Source: Aphelenchoides besseyi (lineage: Eukaryota > Nematoda > Chromadorea > Rhabditida > Aphelenchoididae). Taken from it: 64,000 nt of DNA. The stretch covers positions 17,298,001 to 17,362,000 of the forward strand of contig JAMPIQ010000001.1 in the NCBI GenBank assembly GCA_024699855.1, read 5' to 3'. The notes under the pieces are model-generated. The model was not told the origin of the DNA. It did not search any database and saw only the letters and a list, made by a program, of their open reading frames with translations. Both the position numbers and the translations under genes were made by a program. Numbering within the stretch: the stretch's first letter is position 1; each line of letters opens with the position of its first letter. Below are positions 1 through 11,520 of the stretch, piece after piece.

Positions 1-2459
1 GTATAGTGGAATTCAATAGTCGAAAGGAGTGGAAGACGGGAAATCCGATCTTCTCGACCACTCCATTTGGTCATTCCAACCATACGGCGATTTGATAACA
101 GAAAAATGTGCAACAATCCATTTCCGTTCTTTGTTCAAAGCATCGTGGATAATTGCGCAACTCGGACGTCCACTCAGTTTTCGGGTATTTGCACAATAAA
201 AGCGGAAAGATTGGCGCGGAATTCGACCTTGACAAACATTCGCACAACAAATTGCCATGTTTTTGGCGAAATCAGTTTTTTCTTCGAGTGGAAACCAAAA
301 CAATCGGAGATCATCAGTCCACCCACACGCACTGACCACTCAACTGTCTTGTACATGAAACAACTCGACGGCTAATTTTCGATCTCAAGACCGAAACACT
401 CGAAATCGAACGGAAAGTCGCGGGTCACAACGTCCGTTAGATCAATGGCCATTTGATGATGGAAACTCGATGGTCGAAAACTGAAATGGACGCCGAAAAG
501 CGAACCATCGAAGAAGTTTTCCCCAGAAAAAGAGTCATGAATTCGATGCGAAATAATCGGACCGAAAGCACAAAAAGCGGAAAGAAAAACGTCCATCAAT
601 CGGAAAAAGACCGCAAAAGCGTGACCCTTAAGAAACGAATCGTTGGGTTTCTTCGTAAACAAAAGCGCGTGCCGTTGATTGCGATTTCGATTTGGCCTTT
701 TGCTCGTCATTCACCGCTCTACAAACAATGTTGTACAAGTCGGAATCGGAGCGTAAAGCAGTTAAAATGAGCGCGCAAATCCTCCCCATGTCTTCGATTA
801 TAATTCTCCCCACACCCAAAGGTCAATCAACGAACACGATGCTGCTGATTATTGTCACGTGAACGGAAAGAACAAGCCGGTCAACTGAAAGAGAGGTAAA
901 CGAAGAGTGTTGACGCAAAATCCACTTCTCGTCGCTCGTTTCTAACCGCTCTGCGTCCATTTCGCGCAGCCGCGAACGCGTCACCACCTTTTTGCTAAAA
1001 TGACCTTGAGGTTGAATTCGAGAGACTAAGAGACCGGTGGCTTGATTCGCAGTTCGTGTATTTGCATATACGCCAAAAGCCACCACCAGCACCCGAGGGC
1101 TTCCGATTAGAAAATCTCTTTTGCGCGCAGGTACTCGAAAACAATCAACCGAGTTCGCTTATGAAGTCCACTCTTCAACGATTGCAGCTTTTCGGCTGTC
1201 GAAGTCGAGTCATGATCTTCGTTTTCGGGGTAATCCGAGAATTCCGTTCCTACTTGCCAATTATCGAGAGGAAAAGCCGCCAACTCACCTGTCGGAACGG
1301 AAATTCGCGGTCTTTTGATCTTCTGCCGTTTACGAGAATTGGATGTGACAGAAAAGAAACGGAAATTTGTATTCAACACACGAATGAAACACTCTTCAAC
1401 GATCAATTTGATGTTTACAGGCCGAAAAAAAACCACTGCGGTTGAGCGTTGGGTTTACACTAATGAGAAAAACACGTTCATTCCAGTGGTTTAAAGCAAA
1501 CTGGTTCATAATAAGGAATTGGAAAGCAAAACGAACGTTTTTAAAGGTTTTGGTCGTCTGACGATGTTTGCCGAGTTGTTTCGTGTTTAAGCGGACATTC
1601 CGCTCGTCCTCTCAATCAAACAAACTCGTAAAGTTCACACGGAAGACACCATGTTCGGAACTTTTATTGCTTGTCGATTAAGAGATGACTGGAAACGACT
1701 TGGTTTGAAACTTCAATTTACATTGTAGTTAAGCGATGAAGTTTACTGATTATGATGGCATCTCAATTGCTGTTTAAAAATCAAACTTCTATCATAACAA
1801 CTTGAAAACAATTGACACTTAGCTTTGTGTTCCCGAACCTTTTTCTGCATAATCAGATACGATAATCCCAATACGTCAACCATAACAGAAAGATCAATCA
1901 ATTCACAGATACCACAAATTTTTGAATTCCTTTGTAGAACAGAGTTTGAATCCAATCTGAAAAGCAATCTTCGTAGGTCATTTGACCGAACTGTACCACA
2001 TGAATTACAATTTTCTGGTGCAGAATTTTAGTATTATTTTTCAATTAAGTCACTTATTCATTTATCAATTAAGATACGACATTCAACGGAGAATCAAGAA
2101 ATTGATGATCCTTCTCGAACAAATATGAATGCTGGACTGCAAGTGATTATTAATTGAAAAGATGCTGTTGGCCTAAAAGTTGAGGTTTTCAAATAATCGC
2201 GCGGTTCGCGAGCAGAAAGAAGTACGCTTTATTTGGGTTTCCAGCAGTAAGCGGCCTTCCGGTTAATCACCGCGAGTGGTCATAGGGATGCGACAATTAA
2301 AAGAAAAGTTTTATCCAGTTGACTCGCTGTGGATCTCCTACTACTCAAAAGGCACTAAGAACCGTGCTCGGCACAACGAGTTTCGTGGTCTCTTGTATTG
2401 ACTTGTTAATTTCGACGTTTATAGCCAACTTTTCTATACGAATATTTTAGATTCCAAAA
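1..2459. other. Gene-free stretch
   Basis: No open frame here has a recognisable protein, a run of well-spaced splice sites or a domain motif. The longest open stretches occur on both strands over the same bases, as expected from the TCG/CGA-rich composition. The last 30 bases hold a splice-acceptor-like TTTTAG directly before the ATG of the next gene, which could be an outron or trans-splice acceptor. Confidence 0.5.
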
Positions 2460-3663
2460 ATGATTGAAACGCAAAAGAATACCCGCAGTTTCATGGCTAA
2501 AGTCCCGATGTCCTATTCCTCTTCGACACATTCTGTTGACGGTCGATGGTTGATGTGGAGCGATACTCAATTTATCACTATGATTGACTTATTTCACAAA
2601 CAGACAAGGTAAAGCTGAAAACTGTTTTTAAACTTTTCCTTTAGAGCACTTCATTTTGACTTTTCATCGGCAACCATCAGAGGGTCCGCATTAAAAGTAG
2701 ACGAGAGCAAACTGCGGATTAAAGATCTTTTTGCTTTGGATTCAACCACTGCACTGCTACTTTTTAGAATGGACAGTTCTAGATATTTGGGAATTGGAGA
2801 AATCGACTTCATCCGCTCAACGATGATTATCAAGCAAACAGTTGAATTACTATCTTATAGTGAAAGCTCTTGGGCTAGATGGTTTCCCCTATCCTATCCG
2901 CCAGACTTGTACAAAGGTGTAATTTATGGATTAGCTCATTCCTACGGCATTATTCGATATCTCATGGTTCAAATGCAAAACGACGACCAACTTCTCGTAT
3001 CTGAAATTGATCTTCCTAAAGAAATAAGGCCTATCGGATGTTTTGATGGTTTCCTTTATGGCATATTCTATGATCACATGCGCACCACACCTAAACTACC
3101 CAAACAGATTGATTTGGTGAAGTACTCGATTTCAACTGGCGAACGTACGCAAGAACCAACAATCAATTGGGAGATGATAGAATTCACAAATGATGTATGT
3201 TAATTTTTTTCAATTAGTAATAAGTTTATAATTCAGAAATATCATTCGTATATGGATATTTGGATGTGTCTTGTTGAACGAACTCTTTTTGTAAAACAGT
3301 ACTCTAAGAAAGAAAAAATGTATAAAATTGTGACATTGGATTTGGATACTCTGAAATGGGACAGATTGAAGATCAAACTTGGCAATTCGGCTGATTGGTT
3401 CTTTAGTGATGGAAAACGAGCACTTATCGTTTGTACGCGAATTTATCGTAACATGCAATTTATCAACCGATTCTTGTTCAAGTAAGTTAAAAGGCGAACT
3501 CATGAATCGAACAAGAAAGATTTTTAGTCAACCCGACAAGCTTGCCGATTTAGCTTGGTTACAACTGAAAAAAATCTTCGATTCGAAACCTTCATCTTAC
3601 AAATTCATTCTCAGTCAACTACCTGCAAACTTCAAACAGAAATGTCCATTTCGAAATCCATAA
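2460..3663 (+). CDS. Unrecognised intracellular protein, four exons, with a paralogue at 11.5 kb
   Basis: The start ATG follows a TTTTAG acceptor-like site. Exons are about 2460-2607, 2644-3195, 3238-3481 and 3529-3663, with GT...AG introns of about 36-48 nt. All frames join, giving about 360 residues that end in KCPFRNP. No signal peptide or membrane segment is visible. The internal motif TLDLDTLKWDRLKIKLG recurs as FDLDTLKWRDLRIEFG at 11.52 kb, with a similarly placed following intron, so this belongs to a local paralogous family. Repeated short hydrophobic blocks with Trp suggest a beta-rich fold such as a propeller, but I do not recognise the family. An AATAAA lies at 3702-3707. The gene structure is well supported; the function is unknown. 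Confidence 0.72.
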
Positions 3664-4804
3664 CTTTAATATCTTTCATTCTGTTCTTTTGTGTCTGTAT
3701 CAATAAATCGTTGTATTAATGATGTACTTCAATAATTGCTTTTGGCGTATAATAGTCATTTGCTCAACAAGACCTTCAAGCACATTTGTTTACTATTAAC
3801 AGTCATTAGAAATTGGCCATTCAGACTTCGGTATGTCATATTTAAAGTCCTAATTAGATGCCATCGCAACTTGTTAACTTCTATAAAGTACATTAAAAGT
3901 AAAATTCAAGCTGTTTAGAACAATAACGATTAATTTTTGAAGAGTTTAAAAGTCAAAGAAAGGTACTCAACTTAAAGCGATTTTTCAATAAGATCGACCA
4001 CCAAATTTAGTTCTTGGTCCACCTTTGCTTTCCTAACTTTTAAAATCATAATCTTTTAGTCTTTTTAACAAATGAGCCAAATTAAAACTAACTGACATCA
4101 ACGAAAAAAACTCCACAAACTTTTGCAATTTGGAGCAATTTTTGACAAATTCTTTGACTTTGAAGTGCTCTCATTTCTCTTTCAGTTATCTAGTGGCTAC
4201 AAGTTTGAAGACATTGGATAGCTAGACTTTTGGGCTTTCTATTGATATAATTTGAACAATGGTTGTTGCCAGAATCTTCAAACTACATCGATTTGCGCGA
4301 TGAACGTGCTATACAAGGGAATGGGGGGTGTTGTGTATTTTAGCTCTGTGGCTGATCGGATTCCGCTGATATTCACAGGGTTTCGAGTTCATTAGTAGGG
4401 TTTGTTGTTCTGCTAATCACACGTTTCTACAGTTAATGGTTCTTAAGATACAGGCTATGGAAGTTGGCATCTATCGGAGGTTGATGTCTCACAGTTGAAA
4501 TTCTTCTTTGTTGTATATTCAAGTCAGCTGCTTCTACTAATTAGTTTGTATTAGCTTATTCTATGTAATTGATTGTTGTGGAGTTGAGTTTTGAGTGATC
4601 TTATAGTTTTGAGTTGTGTTCTTTACTGTGATTAATGTCCAAATCTGACATTTTGTGATAGTTCAATAGTCGACAAATGCAATGATATTGGTTTCTACGT
4701 GATCTTTATAAGATGCTTAACAACCTTCAAACCAAAAAAGCTATACAGAGGAGTAATATGATGGCAATTTTCGCTCTTCTGCACTTGATAAGACAAAAAG
4801 AAGT
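3664..4804. other. Intergenic, mostly repeat copy R1
   Basis: After the 3' UTR of the preceding gene this stretch is dominated by repeat R1. A diverged part (about 4060-4241) is followed by a strongly conserved 302-nt core (4242-4543). The second copy is at 40.93-41.42 kb. No coding gene is seen. Confidence 0.6.
4242..4543 (+). repeat. Repeat R1 conserved core, copy 1
   Basis: This segment matches 41115-41416 base for base, with about four substitutions and no length difference in 302 nt. The roughly 180 bases before each copy are also homologous but clearly diverged, with many substitutions and indels. Each core carries a short open stretch (KGMGGVVYFSSVADRIP) that ends in the same stop codons in both copies. 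No terminal inverted repeat or target duplication is obvious. It could be a gene-conversion tract, a recent mobile insertion or a conserved non-coding RNA. Confidence 0.85.
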
Positions 4805-4875
4805 TGCATCGGCCGGGAATCGAACCCGGGTCGCCCGCGTGGCAGGCGAGCATTCTACCACTGAACCACCGATGC
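4805..4875 (-). tRNA. tRNA-Gly (anticodon GCC)
   Basis: On the minus strand this reads as a complete 71-nt tRNA. The 7-bp acceptor stem is GCATCGG paired with CCGATGC, followed by discriminator A. The D-arm contains AGTGGTAGAA, the anticodon loop carries GCC, and the T-arm is GGTTCGATTCC within a perfect stem. There is no intron. A run of five T on the minus strand (4795-4799) immediately downstream is a standard Pol III terminator. This is the clearest RNA gene in the window. Confidence 0.97.
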
Positions 4876-5028
4876 TACACGGTTATCACTGCAAATGAAT
4901 GTGCACTTTGGCGTTTGGAATGCTCTATTTACAAAAGACTGGAATGATACTATGGCTTGTTATTCTAATATTCGTTTTTCCGAGTCTTATTACTTGCATG
5001 TCACTCGGATGCACATTGTAAAGATTTC

Positions 5029-6757
5029 TTGATGATAAGGAAGAGTGACTATGGAATGGTTGGCCGAAATGCAGTGCAGAATTCGAACACTAAAGAAAGA
5101 GATCGCAGAACCAGAAGACGCCTTCGACGTCTAAGCACCATGTTGACTATTATTCTTATACCACTCGCTGTTCATGGTTGCAGCGAAATTAGTCAGTTAA
5201 GAACCGAAACAACTCGATGCCAAATTGATCCCGTCACTAAGATTAAAACATGTTTCATTGAAAAGTCAATTTCCGTAGCAATTCATCCGGTCGGCAAAAC
5301 AGCTTGCATCTCCGTCTCTTCAACCGACAATGAGACACTTGGTCAAATGGAGTTCAAAACAGAAGCAATCGAGTACCAGTGCAATTATCAATTTTGGTAT
5401 TTCACACGAGACTACACAGTGGATATTGAAGCTGTGCATCGATGCCGTCAAGCAAAAGGATCACAGTGCTTTAACGAGTTTTGCGAAACCGTCAAAGACG
5501 ATACTGTTTTCAGCGAAATGTCCCAGTCTGTCAAAGATTCTCCTGGCTACAGCAAATGTGTCCGTTCGTGTTAATGTATTACCTGCAATGGATGTTTTCT
5601 ATACGAACTATCCTGCTTATTCTACCGGATCTATGCCAAGAAAGCGAGTGATGAAGTCTATGAACTTGGCGCCTGGCCAACTTGGACTGTTGGAGTTGAA
5701 GTCTCTATTAAATGGATTACCAAGAATGCAAATGTGACCGATTCTACTTTGTTGTTCCCTGCTACTCGCTACAAATTCAACGACTCTACTTTCACTCTTC
5801 AATCAGCTATCGTACCGCCTTTACCTATTCTTGGCAAAGCTTTCATGTGAACTCAACGAAGCGATGACGACCGAGCCGCCCTTATCACTGCATCTGTTCC
5901 AAATCAACCGACGACTGGTACAATTAGCACAATGCAATTCCAAACTGCTGAACAGGCGGAAGACTTTAAGTGCTCCTCTCCATTGAGTATTTGTTCTTGT
6001 CAGTACGACTGCATTGCCGCTCATTGTAATTGCGGATATGAAAATCCAAGTCACTTTATTGACGAAAAGGAAAACAAGTTGCCCCTGCAAACTGGTCCAG
6101 TGACAATTGAAACTGACTATTCTGCCTCCGTCAAACAGCACGCCGGATTACAACTTCAAGAATGTGTCCATTGAACTTCTCGAATATTTGGTCAATTGCG
6201 ATGTCAGAGCTGATGAACAAGTTAATGATTGTCGATCATGTCAAACTGGATCCGTTGCTAAAATTTATTGTGGACCCACTGTCCCGACAACGACTCTGAT
6301 CCAATGCAGTGGCGCCAACGCAAGCTATGTCCTACCCTGCGCCAATTCTACTCACCAAATGATCATTCACTCCGACGACAGAACCTACAACGAGGAATGT
6401 CATTTCCAATGCTCAAAAACATCTGAAAACTTTCATCTGCATGGGAATTTGGAAACCATAACAATTAAGAACTCAAATGATCCAGTCAGTGGCGACTGGT
6501 GGAGCAAGCTGGCACAAGTTGTAGCGCCGTTCAAAAATATTCCCAACGCTATCATCAATTTATATGCCGGAATACTCAAATTCTTACTAAATAACCCCAT
6601 CGTTACAATTTTCTTAGTGATTGCCGTTCTAATAATCTTTTGCGTTGTAAAAGCACACTTGTTACCAAAATCTATTGCGTTCTCTCCTATAAAACGCTCC
6701 ATCCCGGCACTAAAACGCCCATTCTCTACTCCGCAACGCAAGTCCCACGTTTTGTAA
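5029..6757 (+). pseudogene. Phlebovirus-type envelope glycoprotein relic, frame-broken
   Basis: Four adjacent open blocks in changing frames (about 5029-5574, 5583-5850, 5870-6174 and 6107-6757) together resemble the class II fusion glycoprotein of phleboviruses, as carried as env by several nematode retrotransposons. The first block has a hydrophobic leader after about 37 residues and a dense cysteine pattern; the second is aromatic-rich and glycosylated; the third has closely spaced cysteines; the last has a membrane segment (about 6580-6655) and a basic tail. Frame breaks fall near 5572, 5850 and 6110-6170. No gag, polymerase, LTR or nucleocapsid is seen nearby, so it may be a decayed env of a retroelement or an isolated viral insertion. 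Single-base assembly errors are an alternative for the breaks. Confidence 0.72.
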
Positions 6758-6870
6758 AACTTTAAGTGAAATATGCCCGCATCTTCACAAAAATTCAATC
6801 TCTATTCTATCCAATTTCCCAACCAAACAAAAAGCCTACAAAATGCATTTAACCTTTATTTTCTATTAAT

Positions 6871-7393
6871 TTAGAGACACGGAGAGTCGTAACGCAACCA
6901 AATAACAAAGCTCTTCACGCCTCCTGGGTTCTTCTCGAAGACCTGAAACGGAGCTCATTAGTTAATGTTAAAATCTCCAAAAGTCACCTACCTATTTGGA
7001 CAAATTGGTAAAACCATTGTTGAGAAGCTGTTGACGGAAATCGGCTGCCTGATTGAAACTACCAAACGTGATTTTAATACACCAGATTCAGTGATTGGTT
7101 CCATTGATTGGTTTGTGTTGTTGACGTCCTCAAAAAAACAAACGATAAGATTAGCAGAAATGAGAAAAACTTACTCGCCAAGTGACCGTCTTCAAAATGA
7201 CTTTGTTCTTTTGGCCACGAACATTTTCAAAAGTGAACTCCATCGGATTGCACGTGTAGAAATATGTGCGATCTCCATCGGTTATTGCAACTTGAGAACC
7301 ATCCACCGTAACAATGAACTTACGAGCGAAGGCTTTAGGGTGATTTGTACTCGAATCCAAGAGTTTCTGCCATTGTGATGCACGAAGTGAGAC
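6871..7393 (-). CDS. Unrecognised minus-strand gene, exon structure partly unresolved
   Basis: The clearest exon is about 7393-7174, entered through a CTTTCAG acceptor and left by GTAAGTTTTT; it encodes a beta-rich stretch including KFIVTVDGSQVAITDGDR. A second candidate exon lies at about 7128-6994, and a last exon (about 6943-6871) is entered through GTTTCAG. A minus-strand AATAAA just downstream (near 6856) supports a real 3' end. The frame through the middle exon is ambiguous: one frame ends in TAG right at the donor, another reaches a stop early in the last exon. No start codon is identified. It may be a decaying gene. No family is recognised. Confidence 0.4.
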
Positions 7394-7685
7394 TGAAAGT
7401 CAACTGGTTGAATGGAAACAAAATCGAAATGAATTGGTAGTTTGAATAGTTGAAGAAATGCAAATTTTTGATTAAACCCACTTCTCTTCACTTTTAATTT
7501 CGATTTGATCTATCCCGTCAATTAGCTCCTGTTTAACGTTAAGATCTATGGTCGACAAAGTAGATCTAAAATTCAACATTTAAGTGCAACAAATAAGTCT
7601 CTAATAAGGTGCAAACCACACAAAACGAGCAAAAAATCCAACAGTAATCTTTTAGCACGCTCAATTGTTCCCTTGAGAAACACGC

Positions 7686-7901
7686 CAGCCCATCACTTAC
7701 TCACTCGACTATTGCAGCTCACACTTCCAGGGGAGAACCAGCGGACTATAATTCGGAATGAATTTTGGTCAAATAAATCGGCCAATTCTGCGATTGGCAA
7801 AAATGAGCATGATATTCAAAATCAGCGCAAAATGGCGCGTAGACTGATATATAATTCAGCCAAACCTAGCGAGAACCACTCAGGACCCTCCTTGTCAGTG
7901 A
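7686..7901 (-). repeat. Repeat R2, copy A (tRNA-like SINE remnant)
   Basis: This is near-identical to 40353-40565 over about 215 bases. Its 5' part on the minus strand matches the tRNA-like head seen in full at 40.1 kb, but here it is cut before the B box. The remainder contains the shared block with GATTGGCAAAAATGAGCATG. It is probably a short retroposed element. Confidence 0.75.
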
Positions 7902-8187
7902 ATTTTGTCTATTTACTAGCACAAGTTCATAATCGTCCCAGTTGAACTCAATTACACTGTTTAGTTATGTTCATTTACTCGTAAATTAGTCATGTGCATT
8001 ACATTTGGGAACGAATTGAGCATAAAAACCAGTGCAGAGATTGAGCAAATGAATTAGAGAAGTCGATCGATTAGATAAGAGATACATAAAAACATTGAGT
8101 GAATTGTAATGAATGAAAGTGCACTTTCGATAATCCTTGAGATAACCAAAATAATTTCGATTACGGTCGATGAAATCATAAGTCCTA

Positions 8188-9965
8188 TTAATCTGAATAG
8201 TGAGTTGAGGCGTCGGCCGATTCCTCCAAAGCAGAACCATCGGTACTAAGACAGTTGAGGAAATTGAATTGATCCATCGTTCTACGTTCTGTCGGACCGT
8301 AGCGATAAAAAACCTTTGTACTTCGAGCGATATTGGCTCTTGGCGGTCTGTATTGAACGAGATCACCACGTCGTCGCAATTGTCGTTCCATTAGCTCAAC
8401 AGTATTGTCATCTGATGAGTAGCTGCTCGAGTAATCATACTGGAAAAAAAGCGATTTGACGTCCAATAACATAATCTTACCTTTCGAGATCGTCGGTAAC
8501 TTGGACGTTGTGATTTGTTGTTTGAAGGAACAGTCATTTGATCGTTTTCAATTGACAGATTGTTTAACGCAGAATCCGACCAACTTCTTTTCAACTGCGG
8601 AACGGATGGGATTTCAATTGTAAACTTGTTTGTTTTCTGTAACTCATTGACTGGAGTTCTGCATTGTGATTCTAATCCATCGAACTCATCACTGGAATCC
8701 TCAGTTTCTTCAGTAGCTTCGAATCGAACTGTTTGGTTTTTGATATGCGACAATTGAACGGGTATGACCAAATCCAGATTGTTGTTTTGCTGCTGCTCAA
8801 ACATATTGTTCAACGTGGAATAACCGTCGTCTTCAATTCCTAATCTTAGCGGCTGAATATTGGGAACATTCAAATATCCGTTAATAACCGAGATGGAATC
8901 ATCTCTCCTCGGCAATTCAACTGAGAAGTCCGAATAGGTCTTAGGAAAATCCTTGAGCTCATCGCTTTCGCTAATATTCTAGAAATTGATCTTATAAACT
9001 TGTTCGTTCGATCGGCAACTTACTCCGTTGTATCGATCGTAGTGGCTTTGTAATTGCGAAGAAACGACTGGTGGTACATTGATTTCACTCATGGAACAAA
9101 GGGCTTCTCGAGCTCCAGTCAAAGAACACGGATCCGACGGTGTTATACTGCTTTGTCGCGAAGCTTCCAACTGCGATATCCGCGTTTTCAGCTCCTGATT
9201 CTCGACGGCCATTTGATTGAACAATGCGTACAAACGGTTATACTGCAATAAAACCCATTTAGAAGCATGAAAATAGAAGTAAAATAACATCAAACTTAAC
9301 GGCTTCATAATCACGCTTCAACGTCTGAGCTTCGGCACAACTTTCACGAGCAATGTTTTTGTACTTTCGCTTCACATTTCTGATTTCCTTGAGATACTTC
9401 TACAAACATGAGGTCGAGTATATAGTTTTTATTTCGCTTACCGTTCGATAGTAATCAGCCGCCAACGATGCGTCCGAATCCGAATCGTATTCTGAACTTT
9501 CGAAGTTATGATGTCGTCCTCTAGACCGGAAAATTTCTATTGGACTCCCATTGCTCTCATACTCCGATGATTGTTGCCGTGAATCGCAGTACTGATGAGC
9601 ATTGGATTGTGGTCTTAGTGCTGCATCGAATTCGTCGACTCTTCTGCGATTTCTCGTGAGTTGATGGGTTCGATTTGATTTGCCGTGATTAGACAGGTTC
9701 TCATAAGTTTGTCCGTGTTTTGATGGCCGATAATTACCACCGGGACACGAACTTGGTCCACGATGTTTTTTTGGTTCTGTAACAACCGAGTACGGAGACT
9801 TCAATGGGAGTCCGGTGTCGCGAAAACTCGCAGTGTTGAAAGCAGCTCGACTGCTTACATCGACCTGAAAACACAGTTATAAAACAGAAACTCTTAGTCG
9901 CTTACCAATGGTTTGTTTTCGTTTCTTCTGCCTTTTTTTGAAAGAAAACCAAATAGTGGTGCCAT
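8188..9965 (-). CDS. Coiled-coil/disordered cytoskeletal-type protein, unrecognised
   Basis: Six exons (9965-9906, 9864-9442, 9399-9301, 9242-9024, 8978-8481 and 8439-8188) join in frame through introns of about 40-60 nt and end in STHYSD followed by TAA. The N-terminus is short and basic (MAPLFGFLSKKGRRNENK). It is followed by a Ser/Arg/Glu-rich disordered region, then a central heptad-like segment (KYLKEIRNVKRKYKNIA to MAVENQELKTRISQLEAS) typical of a coiled coil, then a long acidic/Ser-rich tail with Arg clusters. There is no signal peptide or membrane segment. It is probably a cytoplasmic scaffold or cytoskeletal protein, but I do not recognise the family. Confidence 0.75.
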
Positions 9966-10582
9966 TGATCCCAACACCCTCTGTAAGACTCCAAACGCCT
10001 AAACTGAATACCACAACATGAAATGATTTGCATAAACACGAAAAACGTAAGCAAAAAACTCATAAATGTCCATCAACCCATTAAGATCTTGTGAGCGTCA
10101 CTTGACATCAAGAGATCCGTCAATCGAGCGTTCTTTTTGGCTTTAAACCGCGAATTTTCTTTCGACGCGAAAATCTCGACAACTCCAAGTGCTGGCCAAG
10201 TGTGTACAGTGAGTTAATACTCATAAGAAAATTAGTTATAACGGATGAGTAAGTAGTCATAATAAGAAATACATTAAAGAAATGCCCATCTTGTCGCCGC
10301 AATCCAACCGTGATAAAGCCTCTATGTGACTCGGGAATACAAACCAGAGAACGTGAGTTGTAATTAATCAAATCGCTTTATTGCACTCAAGTTCAGGACG
10401 TTGAATTGTCGTTGAGTGAAGGCGACATAGTTTTCGTTAACAAAATGCAGCAGCAACGACGAGTATTTCAACAGCACTAGTGTTATACAAAAAGAAAAAC
10501 TCTCAGTCAAGCATAGAAAGTTGAAGTGTTGTCGACATCATAAAACAAGATTGCAATTTTAGCGAACAACAAACAGAAGAGG

Positions 10583-10876
10583 ACAGCGTGGTGCAAAGGT
10601 AACACGTCTGCACAGAGTTCGGTGGCTCCCAGGTTCAATCCCTGGTCGAGCTGTAATGCGAACTCCGCTGTTCTCGCCCCACCCAGGCGGTACCAATTCT
10701 GGAAGCCAATGGGTACCTTGAATTCAAGGGGAAGCACGGGGGCGCTGTTCAGAGCTGGCAACTCGCAACAGCAATGCCCTTACAATATGCCAAGACCCGA
10801 ACATAATAGGGCGTTCGGAGCCTCTCCATCGCTTGCGATTGAATCAAAAGAGGGGATTTTTCGTGCTTTTTTTTTC
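10583..10876 (+). repeat. tRNA-derived SINE-like Pol III element
   Basis: The head carries a perfect A-box consensus (TGGTGCAAAGG at 10589) and a perfect B-box (GGTTCAATCC at 10632) set in a perfect 5-bp T-stem, CCAGG/CCTGG. The anticodon arm does not fold, so this is not a working tRNA. About 230 bases of GC-rich unrelated body follow, ending in a run of nine or ten T (10866-10875), a Pol III stop. Head, body and T-run are the layout of a SINE. Only one copy is seen in the window. Confidence 0.55.
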
Positions 10877-10901
10877 GTGCAACAAACAGAACAGTATTGT
10901 G

Positions 10902-10976
10902 ACCGTTGAGTATCCGATGCACGAAGCAGCAAAACGTAGAAAGATCGATTTGGTTGGCGAATGTCTCAAAAATGAG
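10902..10976 (+). pseudogene. Isolated ankyrin-repeat exon, OSTF1-like
   Basis: A single open exon encodes PMHEAAKRRKIDLVGECLKN, closely resembling the first ankyrin repeat of osteoclast-stimulating-factor-1-like proteins, and ends at a GTGCGT donor. I could not find the following ankyrin exons or an SH3 exon in frame nearby, and a SINE-like element lies immediately upstream. It is most likely a gene remnant. A minus-strand open frame over the same bases (10749-11132) is unrecognised. Confidence 0.35.
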
Positions 10977-11520
10977 GTGCGTTTCCATTTCGTTTGAATG
11001 ATCAGCTTTGTCTTTGAAGATTTCGATGAAAAGTTTGGACAATTCGTCGCAAATTTTTAAGCCAAAGGATCCTAATTGCAAGATTCCAGAAGATGTAAAA
11101 TGCTCTAAAATCATTATTATTCTGTCAATCACATATTTCTACAGGCAATGAAATTTGGTCTCCATTTCTATTTTACCGTAGGACCTCTGATGTGTACCAA
11201 ATATACGATTTGCCTAACTACAGTTTTTTGAGTTCTTTAGATAAATGTTCCAATTTCTAACCCTATCTCAAACTCAGACAGTCAAACTTCTCGGAAGAAT
11301 AGCGCCATTGAGGTCTACTAGGAAAGGCCCACAAGTTCTAACTCATTCAGCTACGAGAAGTTCACAGACACCAAATCGGCAATAACCTTTGGGCGACGGC
11401 GATTTGTCACGTATCTTATCGAACAGTAGGCCCGGGTTTACAACAACAACCACGCCCAGATGTTTCTAAAAATTTCCTGCCGCCGCCATCGACTCCTCCT
11501 CGTTTCATTTCTTAGGCATT

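Noticed and set aside
4242..4543. Spliceosomal or SL RNA gene
   Set aside because: No U1/U2 5' sequence, Sm site with flanking stems, or leader-donor arrangement could be seen in either orientation.
10120..10371. Minus-strand 83-codon open frame (SHRGFITVGLRRQDGHFF)
   Set aside because: It has a coding-like patch, but I could not place splice sites or a family, so it was not called as a gene.
10583..10660. Functional tRNA gene
   Set aside because: The T-arm and both promoter boxes are good, but the anticodon arm pairs at only about three of five positions and the acceptor stem has a mismatch.
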